Source: Spirochaetaceae bacterium
GTDB lineage: Bacteria; Spirochaetota; Spirochaetia; Treponematales; Treponemataceae
Direction of reading: 5' to 3'
NCBI GenBank assembly: GCA_017646305.1
Contig: JAGCMR010000212.1
Coordinates: 1-8,837 of the forward strand
Length of the DNA: 8,837 bases
Shown here: positions 1-5,752 of the stretch, piece by piece
Layout of the letters: each line of letters opens with the position of its first letter
Numbering within the stretch: position 1 is the first letter of the stretch
Program-made: the position numbers and the translations under genes
The notes under the pieces: model-generated
The model's database searches: none
Told to the model about the DNA's origin: nothing
The model's input: only the letters and a program-made list of their open reading frames with translations

Positions 1-314
1 GAGAAATCTTACGAGAAACAGGTCATAGAGGTGGTGGCGTAAAAATTGTGTCATGTCCACGGTGCGGTCGTAATGGCTTTGATGTTCATGCCTTTATGGA
101 TAAGTGGGAAGCAGAGCTTCTTTCCATGGACAAGGATATTACGGTGGCTGTTATGGGCTGCGTGGTAAACGGTCCTGGGGAAGGAAAGCATGCTGATATC
201 GGTATTACTGGTACTGGTGACAAAGTAACAATATTTAAACACGGAAAAATAGTTCAAACGGTTTCAGCAGAAACTGCCGATACTGTATTTAGGAAGGAAT
301 TGTTAAGTCTGTGA
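1..314 (+). CDS. ispG: 4-hydroxy-3-methylbut-2-en-1-yl diphosphate synthase, C-terminal part (5' end outside the window)
   Basis: This is the C-terminal ~104 residues of IspG (GcpE), the cytosolic 4Fe-4S enzyme that converts methylerythritol cyclodiphosphate to HMBPP in the MEP isoprenoid pathway. The reading frame is open from base 3, so the gene enters from the left edge; the GTG at 48 is an internal valine codon and not a start. The cluster-binding signature is complete: a Cys-Pro-Arg-Cys-Gly motif (Cys codons at 54 and 63), then a Gly-Cys-Val-Val-Asn-Gly-Pro-Gly-Glu motif (Cys codon at 159, Glu codon at 180). In the family these three Cys and the Glu ligate the cluster. The C-terminal GITGTGDK-like stretch is also typical. 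The stop TGA (312-314) overlaps the GTG start of the next gene, so the two are probably cotranscribed. Identification is very secure; only the N-terminal TIM-barrel part is missing, by window truncation. Confidence 0.96.
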   Translation, partial: EILRETGHRGGGVKIVSCPRCGRNGFDVHAFMDKWEAELLSMDKDITVAVMGCVVNGPGEGKHADIGITGTGDKVTIFKHGKIVQTVSAETADTVFRKELLSL

Positions 315-1396
315 AAAAGATAAAACTAGTATTTGTCAGTATAATATTACTCGCCAGTTCTATGGTTTTTGCCATTGATTTACCTTTATTCCAAAAGTCT
401 GCACGACTTTTAGAGGATGCTCAGTTTGCTTTTGATTCAGGAGAATACGGTAAAGCCTTGTTATTGGCAGAGGAAGCAAAGCTCTTACGTCAAAAGGAAG
501 CAACTGAATCTCTTAATGCATTGAATGCAGCTCTTCATCCACAAGAAGTGCAAAATGCTGGTGATAATATTCTTGATGTTATAGCTGTTTTACAATCTCG
601 TGATGTATACGATGTGGTTAATCTTATTGAATATGCCACATCACTTCACAATGAAAGTTATTTTGATAATTCCATTACAGAGATTCAAAATCATCTTGCT
701 GCTAAAAAGATCTTTCCTGAAGCCTCTCACCTCATGGCAAGAATCTACGAGTTTGAAGGAGAGTATGAACTTTCTTATTCCTACTATATGGATGCTTGGA
801 ATCATGGAGATATTTTAGATATTCCAGAGAGCAAGTATGATATATTGTATGATATGGCCAACCTTTCCTATAACTTTGATGATTATGAAAACTGTGAAAA
901 GGCTTTGATGTTGATTATAGCTTCTGATCCTTACTATGGAAACGATGGTTTTACTGCAGCCCTAACAAATTCGGTGCAAAGAGGCTATAGTGCAGACAAG
1001 ATTTTTAATCTTTATCGTGCAGATTGCTACCGTTCCATTCCTGCTTTTTTCCGATTGACGGAACTATATGTAGAGCAGGAACGGTATCAAGAAGCATTTA
1101 AGATGTCTTTGTTTGGTACCTTGGCATCGTTTACTCGTATGAATAATTTCTTAGCAAATCGTGTTACGGAATTTCAGTACCAAAATCTACGAGATTTCTT
1201 TCAGATTGCAGTTAAGAACTATGAATTGGCGGAATGGAGCATGGACCAAGGTTTCTGGCGATGTTTTTATCGACTTGCTGATTTAGGTTCACAAATGTTC
1301 CCTGAGAATGAAGATTTTGCCAAGGAATTGCTTGTTGTTATTGCTGAAACTGCTCCAGAAAATTACTGGCGTCAGTTGGCTGTTGGAAAGCTTTGA
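311..1396 (+). CDS. exported TPR-like repeat protein of unknown function
   Basis: This gene encodes 361 residues with a clear signal peptide: Lys-Lys near the start, a hydrophobic core at about 6-20 and an Ala-type cleavage site (VFA, residues 19-21). There is no lipobox cysteine, so the product is predicted to be soluble in the periplasm and not a lipoprotein. The mature part is mostly helical with degenerate tetratricopeptide-like units, for example around residues 34-65, 135-165, 173-206, 243-270 and 317-350, rich in the alternating small/aromatic pattern of TPR helices. Such domains usually act as protein-protein scaffolds; no catalytic motif is visible. The start is GTG at 311, overlapping the ispG TGA in the arrangement GTGA. 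An AGGAAGG at 291-297 lies 13 nt upstream, a little far for an ideal Shine-Dalgarno site. It is the last gene of its unit and is followed by a strong terminator. I do not recognise the specific family; location beside ispG does not by itself imply a role in isoprenoid synthesis. Confidence 0.85.
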   Translation: MKKIKLVFVSIILLASSMVFAIDLPLFQKSARLLEDAQFAFDSGEYGKALLLAEEAKLLRQKEATESLNALNAALHPQEVQNAGDNILDVIAVLQSRDVYDVVNLIEYATSLHNESYFDNSITEIQNHLAAKKIFPEASHLMARIYEFEGEYELSYSYYMDAWNHGDILDIPESKYDILYDMANLSYNFDDYENCEKALMLIIASDPYYGNDGFTAALTNSVQRGYSADKIFNLYRADCYRSIPAFFRLTELYVEQERYQEAFKMSLFGTLASFTRMNNFLANRVTEFQYQNLRDFFQIAVKNYELAEWSMDQGFWRCFYRLADLGSQMFPENEDFAKELLVVIAETAPENYWRQLAVGKL

Positions 1397-1438
1397 TAAG
1401 ATTTGTAAAACACTCTTTATATAATTCCAACTATAAAT

Positions 1439-1479
1439 AATAAAACCTGACTTTATGTAAGTCAGGTTTTATTTTTTTT
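1439..1479. terminator. bidirectional intrinsic terminator between convergent genes
   Basis: There is a perfect 15-bp stem (arms 1439-1453 and 1459-1473, core CCTGACTT/AAGTCAGG) with a 5-nt loop TATGT. The 3' arm runs into a T-rich tract to 1479 for + strand transcripts. In the other direction the complement of the A-rich left arm and flank gives TTTTATTATTTAT, so the same hairpin can stop - strand transcription of the outer-membrane protein gene. It lies in the 104-bp gap between the two convergent stop codons, exactly where one shared terminator is expected. Confidence 0.92.
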
Positions 1480-1500
1480 CTTTCTTATTTGATTATAGGT

Positions 1501-3006
1501 TTAATAGTGAAGACCGATTCCAATTTCAATTTCCAGTCCCTTTTTATCTCGCCAATCGTGATCCATTAATCGAGCAGCAAAATCAAGTCCCGCACTTGCC
1601 CGTACCTGGATACTTCTCATCTTGTTTGGATAGAGGATAACCTCAAGCCCTGCAGAATAAAATCCATCGTCAAAGTGTACCAAGCAATAATCATCTGCTC
1701 CGTACAAAGCTATATCAATAAAGGGTACAAATTGCATTTCAAAGTCAAAGAATCCAAACCAAGATGGCATATCTCGTTTAAATATAGCCTTTCCCCACCC
1801 ACGCCAATCTGTTTCCAAAACTCTGATGGGGAAATCGAGATTCATTACAAATCCTGTTGGCATGTTAGCTCGTCCAGAATTGTAACTAGTACCGTTATAA
1901 ATTCCTCGCATCCATTCAGCTACGTTCGTTGTTGTTGAATTTCTCTTTTTGACTATATCGTAATGGGTGAAAATTTTTGAACGAGTTGAAATTCCAATAA
2001 AATCGATAAAATAGAATCCTTCAAACTGGAATGCTAATCCTGTTGTCCAATCTGTTGTATGGAAATTATATCCGTATGAGTTAGTAATACTTGAGGTAAA
2101 TCCCTTTCTGAAATTTCCAATCCAATTTACTTTTCCTACAGAAAACCCATATCCTAGACCAATGTCGGGACCGACTAAATCTGGGTGTTTAATACCGTTC
2201 AAATCCCAATGATAGGTAATGGAGGTATAGGGAGTAAATGTAATATTACCGAAAGCACCTGTTGTGTGAAGCAAGGTAACTGGTGTGCTAAACTTCAAGA
2301 ATTCAGTTCCGTAAATCCAATCTCCCGCTTCCTTGTAATCATTACTAATGCCTACAGACTGTTTTGCTTCCATTTTTAAGGTAACATATTTAAACGCATA
2401 AGCTAAGTCTAATCCAGTTGAAAAGGAAAAGTTTGGACTAGAATCCCCAAAAGTATAATCAATGGAAGCATTATTATTCCATTGGGCATCAAGGACTCCA
2501 AGGGCAAAGGGAATAGAAAAATCAATTCCTAAACCTAATACATTAGTTGTACCTTCATCTTCTTGGTAGAATTCCAAGTCGAAATTCAGGGGTTCCATAG
2601 TACCAAAGAAGTTATAATCCTTCACTTTTAATTTCAAAGTAAAACCTGAATTTGAATCATACTTAGGATAAGGTAAAGGCAAAATATTCCAAGTTTCATC
2701 AGCAATAATAAACAATGTTACAGGAATAATACCTTCGCCAGTAGCTGCACCTAATTCATATCGTACCTGAGTATTCTCCAAAACTCGCTGATCACTGAGT
2801 TTTTGGGAGATAAAATCAACATAAAGTTGAAGCTCTTCCTCAGACTCAAGGATATCATCTTTTCTAATGTCCAAAGCCTTATCTAGTGCATACTCCTTTG
2901 TTCTGCCATCCAATTCATACTGAATATCAGTAATCTGATATTGTTCTGCAAAAACTGTAAATACGGTGGCTATTAAAACCAACACAAAAAAAGAAATTTT
3001 TTTCAC
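1501..3006 (-). CDS. Omp85-like outer-membrane beta-barrel protein with a single POTRA-like domain
   Basis: With a GTG start at 3006 the product has 501 residues. It begins with a signal peptide (MKKISFF..., cleavage after about Ala20). Residues 21-105 look like one POTRA domain: a beta strand, a helical stretch containing a 'LDIRKDD' turn and a 'LSDQRVLE' segment, then two strands ending in ADETW. After the 'PLPYPKYDSNSG' linker comes a long stretch of alternating amphipathic strands rich in aromatic residues and Gly/Asn turns, including 'DYNFFGT' at 130-136, as in Omp85 barrels. Trp-Met-Arg-Gly-Ile at 365-369, followed by a Gly-rich loop and 'GFVMNLDFPIRV', resembles the family's conserved lid-loop [VI]RG[FY] motif. 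The last residue is Tyr, as in BAM-recognised barrels. These fit the Omp85/TamA superfamily, but BamA has five POTRAs, so this is not a standard BamA. The real substrate (protein, lipid or polysaccharide) is unknown. The gene starts 2 nt after the upstream transferase stop, suggesting translational coupling. Confidence 0.8.
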   Translation of the reverse strand: MKKISFFVLVLIATVFTVFAEQYQITDIQYELDGRTKEYALDKALDIRKDDILESEEELQLYVDFISQKLSDQRVLENTQVRYELGAATGEGIIPVTLFIIADETWNILPLPYPKYDSNSGFTLKLKVKDYNFFGTMEPLNFDLEFYQEDEGTTNVLGLGIDFSIPFALGVLDAQWNNNASIDYTFGDSSPNFSFSTGLDLAYAFKYVTLKMEAKQSVGISNDYKEAGDWIYGTEFLKFSTPVTLLHTTGAFGNITFTPYTSITYHWDLNGIKHPDLVGPDIGLGYGFSVGKVNWIGNFRKGFTSSITNSYGYNFHTTDWTTGLAFQFEGFYFIDFIGISTRSKIFTHYDIVKKRNSTTTNVAEWMRGIYNGTSYNSGRANMPTGFVMNLDFPIRVLETDWRGWGKAIFKRDMPSWFGFFDFEMQFVPFIDIALYGADDYCLVHFDDGFYSAGLEVILYPNKMRSIQVRASAGLDFAARLMDHDWRDKKGLEIEIGIGLHY

Positions 3007-3008
3007 AA

Positions 3009-4499
3009 TCAATATGCTCCCTTTCCTCTTAATACAACCCAAATAGTTTTTGTTATTATCCATAAATCAAGCCAAATAGACCAGTTTTGGATATAATAAG
3101 TGTCAAGATTGATTCTTTCTTCGTAGGCGGTATCAGAACGACCTGATATTTGCCACATACCTGAAAGACCAGGCTTTACGGATAGAATAAAATCGGATCG
3201 ATTCCCATATTTGTCTAGCTCAGAACAAGTAACTGGACGTGGTCCTACAAAACTCATGTCACCAGTAAAGATATTCCAAAGCTGTGGTAATTCATCGAGA
3301 CTTGTATTTCTCAAAAGTTTACCAATTTTAGTGATTCGTGGATCATCCTTAAATTTCCTATCTTTGTCCCATTCAGCCCGTCGTACAGGATCTTCTGCTA
3401 AAATTTTCTCTAAAATTTCCTGTGAGTTAGTAACCATGGAACGAAATTTCCAAACAGTAATTTCTTTACCACCTTTACCTACTCGTTTATGTCCATAAAA
3501 CACTGGGCCTGGAGATGAAATTTTTATGGCTATAGTTATTATAAGAGTAACTAATAATGTGGGGCCGGCTGCAATTAATAACAAAAGTATATCTGTCAAT
3601 CGCTTTAGAAACAATTCAGTTGGTCGAGTAAGATTTCGTGTGGTAGAAAAACCTATAATTCCGTTGAAGTCCCGTACGGAGGAATAGATGGAACGAATAT
3701 GTTGATTATAAGGTATAGCAATAGTATATCGGTATTGCTGCATGATCTTTATGTATAAATCTTGATTATCTATTAAGGTATCTTCTTTTTTTTCTATGAT
3801 GATGGCCACCTTAATGTTTAATTTTTTTATAATACGGTGTATTTCTGGAGTTGGAGGAAACTCTGGGATTCCCTCATACTGGGATTCACCAGATGTTTTT
3901 GCAGCGGTATTGATGATAATGGCTGGTTTGTATCCTAACTCAGGATGATGAATGAGGCGGTCTACCACAATGTTCTTTTCGTTGTCAAATACGTAGACTG
4001 CTGCAGGTACCCCCCATACCTTACTACGTGAAAATAAGACACGAGCAAATTGTCGTGCAAGGGGTAATCCAAGGCTGGCAAAGGGAATGGCAATTATCAT
4101 AGCTATAGCGATAGTCTCTCGTCCATCAGTTTCAAAAATAACTGAAAAGGCAATTCCTACAAAGCAGAAAAAGGAACCAACTGTAAAACGACGAATTTCC
4201 TCTGCAGGAGCTAAAACCATACCGGGATATAATTTAGATACATAAAAAACAAGAAAGAAGGCTGGAAGATAAATCCAATAGTTTACGAAGGATCGAAAAT
4301 TAATGTAACTTCTGTTGATGAGGTTGATAATAAAAAAACTGAGTCCAATACAAATCATAATTGTCAGTAAATCTACTAAAAGCAACAGAAAACCTGACAA
4401 AAAAGAACTTGTACGTTTATAACGATTTTTAAACCATCGGGGGAAATCTTCAACCTGCATGGGTATAATTATATCTTGTTTATGTGGAATTGTCCACAT
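3009..4499 (-). CDS. WbaP-type undecaprenyl-phosphate sugar-1-phosphate transferase
   Basis: The product (496 residues) belongs to the polyprenyl-phosphate phosphoglycosyl transferase family, which moves a hexose-1-phosphate from a UDP-sugar onto undecaprenyl phosphate at the inner membrane and so starts a repeat unit of O-antigen, capsule or exopolysaccharide. Layout: a hydrophobic N-terminal block of about four membrane segments (roughly 33-62, 72-92, 108-122, 128-148), a central nucleotide-binding-like soluble domain (about 163-290), a membrane re-entrant helix (about 302-326) and the C-terminal catalytic domain. Catalytic-domain motifs are all present: KR at 299-300, KFRSM at 351-355, the catalytic Asp-Glu pair at 402-403 in SLDELPQLWN, VGPRP at 418-422 and PGLSGMWQISGRS at 443-455. 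The ending GKGAY matches WbaP-like proteins. Sugar specificity (galactose or glucose) cannot be read from sequence. Start choice is unsure: ATG 4499 and in-frame ATG 4460 both lack a good Shine-Dalgarno site, and a promoter lies between them. It follows nrdR after 31 nt. Confidence 0.92.
   Translation of the reverse strand: MWTIPHKQDIIIPMQVEDFPRWFKNRYKRTSSFLSGFLLLLVDLLTIMICIGLSFFIINLINRSYINFRSFVNYWIYLPAFFLVFYVSKLYPGMVLAPAEEIRRFTVGSFFCFVGIAFSVIFETDGRETIAIAMIIAIPFASLGLPLARQFARVLFSRSKVWGVPAAVYVFDNEKNIVVDRLIHHPELGYKPAIIINTAAKTSGESQYEGIPEFPPTPEIHRIIKKLNIKVAIIIEKKEDTLIDNQDLYIKIMQQYRYTIAIPYNQHIRSIYSSVRDFNGIIGFSTTRNLTRPTELFLKRLTDILLLLIAAGPTLLVTLIITIAIKISSPGPVFYGHKRVGKGGKEITVWKFRSMVTNSQEILEKILAEDPVRRAEWDKDRKFKDDPRITKIGKLLRNTSLDELPQLWNIFTGDMSFVGPRPVTCSELDKYGNRSDFILSVKPGLSGMWQISGRSDTAYEERINLDTYYIQNWSIWLDLWIITKTIWVVLRGKGAY
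3017..3027 (-). promoter_or_regulatory. Shine-Dalgarno site fixing the outer-membrane protein start
   Basis: On the - strand AGGAAAGGGAG occupies 3027 to 3017 and its GGGAG core is 10 nt before GTG at 3006. The site lies inside the last codons of the sugar transferase. It supports the GTG immediately before the Lys-Lys of the signal peptide over an ATG at 3063, which would place 19 poorly hydrophobic residues in front of the signal peptide and overlap the transferase by 55 nt. Confidence 0.75.
4468..4496 (-). promoter_or_regulatory. sigma70-type promoter near the start of the sugar transferase gene
   Basis: Read on the - strand there is TGGACA (4496-4491, one mismatch to TTGACA), a 17-nt spacer, and a perfect TATAAT (4473-4468). 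Transcription would start near 4461, essentially at the in-frame ATG at 4460. If used, the message would be leaderless or nearly so and the protein would begin at the second Met (residue 14 of the longer form). The ATG at 4499 would then only be reached by read-through from nrdR. Confidence 0.55.
4482..4499. promoter_or_regulatory. 18-bp inverted repeat overlapping the -35 element (candidate operator)
   Basis: The sequence is ATGTGGA-ATTG-TCCACAT on the + strand: two perfect 7-bp arms around a 4-nt centre. It covers the -35 hexamer and half of the spacer of the transferase promoter, and it includes the ATG at 4499. The position is what is expected of a repressor site that blocks RNA polymerase. 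The binding protein is not known. Confidence 0.45.
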
Positions 4500-4530
4500 T
4501 TTAAGGTGATATAAGGCAAAAACTCATGAA

Positions 4531-5004
4531 TTATTCAATATTGTCCTTACTAGATTCAATCTTGTTTACCTCGGTAATAAACTCATCAAGATTTTCAAAA
4601 TGACGATACACAGAAGCAAATCTGATGTAGGCAACTTTGTCGAGACCATGAAGCTTTTCTAACACCAAATCCCCCAGTTCCTCTGTGGGAATTTCTCTGG
4701 AAGTTCTCCCTCGGATAAAGATAGTATCCTCGATTTCAGAAATTAAATTGTCTGTCATGGTGGCAGAAACAGGTCGTTTTTCTAGGGCTCGGGAAATACC
4801 TTTTTCAAGCTTTGCTCGATCAAAGGGTTGACGTCGTCCATCACGTTTTACCACCATAAAGGGCTTTTCTTCAATTCGCTCATAACTTGTGAACCTGTAG
4901 CCACAACTGATACATTCCCGTCGCCGTCGAATACTTTCTCCAGTACCTAAGGTTCGAGATTCAATTACCTTGTCGTCAAGACTGCCACAATAGGGACAAC
5001 GCAT
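4531..5004 (-). CDS. nrdR: transcriptional repressor NrdR
   Basis: The product has 157 residues, the usual NrdR length. NrdR represses ribonucleotide reductase operons in response to the ATP/dATP balance. The N-terminal zinc ribbon has all four cysteines (Cys3, Cys6, Cys31, Cys34), with the typical Arg-rich stretch RRRREC and CGYRFTSYER following. The ATP-cone domain runs from about 49 to 139, opening with VVKRDGRRQPFDRAKL and ending near VAYIRFASVYRHF. No nrd structural gene is in the window, so its targets must lie elsewhere. The start is ATG 5004, with GAGAGGAAG five nt upstream as a good ribosome binding site. It has its own promoter overlapping a large palindrome, and is followed closely by the sugar transferase. 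Identification is very secure. Confidence 0.97.
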   Translation of the reverse strand: MRCPYCGSLDDKVIESRTLGTGESIRRRRECISCGYRFTSYERIEEKPFMVVKRDGRRQPFDRAKLEKGISRALEKRPVSATMTDNLISEIEDTIFIRGRTSREIPTEELGDLVLEKLHGLDKVAYIRFASVYRHFENLDEFITEVNKIESSKDNIE

Positions 5005-5020
5005 ACAAACTTCCTCTCAA

Positions 5021-5044
5021 TTTTTGTAGTATACACTACAAAAA
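5021..5044. promoter_or_regulatory. 24-bp palindrome upstream of nrdR (candidate operator)
   Basis: Two perfect 10-bp arms, TTTTTGTAGT (5021-5030) and ACTACAAAAA (5035-5044), flank the 4-nt centre ATAC. It overlaps the -10 hexamer and spacer of the nrdR promoter and ends just before the ribosome binding site. This is a likely repressor site, plausibly for NrdR itself. It shares an ACACTA/TAGTGT half with the published NrdR-box consensus but does not match the whole box, so the identity of the binding protein is inference. Confidence 0.6.
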
Positions 5045-5056
5045 AATTCCCTTCAA
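5028..5056 (-). promoter_or_regulatory. nrdR: sigma70-type promoter of nrdR
   Basis: On the - strand TTGAAG (5056-5051) is separated by exactly 17 nt from TATACT (5033-5028), four and five matches to the consensus hexamers. The predicted start near 5021 leaves about 16 nt of leader containing the GAGAGGAAG ribosome binding site. The -10 lies inside the palindrome 5021-5044. Confidence 0.55.
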
Positions 5057-5070
5057 GGGTACAGGAATTT
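5040..5070 (-). terminator. weak hairpin terminator at the end of the lnt-biotin transporter operon
   Basis: On the - strand AAATTCC (5070-5064) can pair with GGAATTT (5050-5044), with a 13-nt loop that can itself fold as CCCT/AGGG. A run of seven T (5046-5040) covers the end of the stem and beyond. It begins inside the stop codon of the ECF transmembrane gene. The stem is AT-rich, so termination is probably partial, and it shares bases with the nrdR promoter. Confidence 0.4.
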
Positions 5071-5752
5071 AGTCAAAATCTTCTTCTCGACTTAAAATTG
5101 CTAGCCAGGTATTTTCTGCTTCTGTAAAGGAGAGAAGCAGAAGCTGGGGAAATAAAATACAAATCATTTTAAGTCCAGCTGTTCCACCGCGGGCCTTCCA
5201 AGAAAGCTCTAGCTGATTCCACAGCTCCATGAGGCGTGGAATGAAAGAGATTATCATGGTGAGGGTAAAGGTAATGGAAGGTCGACTCTGGATTTTCTTT
5301 CCACAAAACGGGAGTTTTTGGAAAAATCTACGAAACTGCACCTCGATTTTTTCCAGACTAAATTTTAGCTGGGTGGTGGAGGTGGTTTTGTAGAAGAATC
5401 GGGCTAGCTGAAGACTCACTAAAAGTCGTAGTATTGATAAGGTAATTGTTTCTGAGGGAATAAAAATAGTTTGATTTAGTTTTTTAATTTGTCCAAAGTT
5501 GATGAAAATATTTACAAGATAATATATCAGGATATAGACGAATATGGGCTTGAAATCTTGGAATTGACTTTGAAGGGAAAAACCCAAAGGAATGGAAATC
5601 AAGATAAGGAGAAAAAATAGGATTGTAGTTGGAATCAAATCTAGATAAAACAATGAAATAATTGCAATAAATAAAAATAGGAGCTTTAATCCAGGATTGA
5701 TTTTTGCTAAGGGACTGTTGGTGGAGTGAAAAGAAAAGAGGCTTAGTTCCAT
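5069..5752 (-). CDS. bioN: ECF transporter transmembrane (T) component, BioN-like
   Basis: This 227-residue, very hydrophobic protein is an EcfT/CbiQ-family T-component, the membrane subunit that couples the ATPase to the substrate-binding S-component in energy-coupling factor vitamin importers. The N-terminus has the family pattern SPLAKINPGLKLL (13-25), followed by membrane segments at about 22-38, 41-58, 68-88, 101-120 and 194-211. The coupling helices near the C-terminus carry the two arginine motifs that contact the ATPase: Lys-Ala-Arg-Gly at 186-189 is canonical, and the second, usually Ser/Ala-Arg-Gly, is Ser-Arg-Glu at 221-223. At 227 residues it is near the short end for the family. 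The ATG at 5752 has GGAAG seven nt upstream and overlaps the ATPase stop by 10 nt, so translation is coupled. The biotin assignment rests on the adjacent BioY; the T-component alone would not give substrate. Confidence 0.88.
   Translation of the reverse strand: MELSLFSFHSTNSPLAKINPGLKLLFLFIAIISLFYLDLIPTTILFFLLILISIPLGFSLQSQFQDFKPIFVYILIYYLVNIFINFGQIKKLNQTIFIPSETITLSILRLLVSLQLARFFYKTTSTTQLKFSLEKIEVQFRRFFQKLPFCGKKIQSRPSITFTLTMIISFIPRLMELWNQLELSWKARGGTAGLKMICILFPQLLLLSFTEAENTWLAILSREEDFD

Noticed and set aside
3007..3063. N-terminal extension of the outer-membrane protein to an ATG at 3063
   Set aside because: It would put 19 residues before a normal signal peptide and overlap the transferase by 55 nt; the GTG at 3006 has a good Shine-Dalgarno site and follows the transferase stop directly.
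5021..5044. The nrdR palindrome as an intrinsic terminator
   Set aside because: The stem is AT-rich and no T-run follows the second arm on either strand in the right place; position over a -10 suits an operator better.
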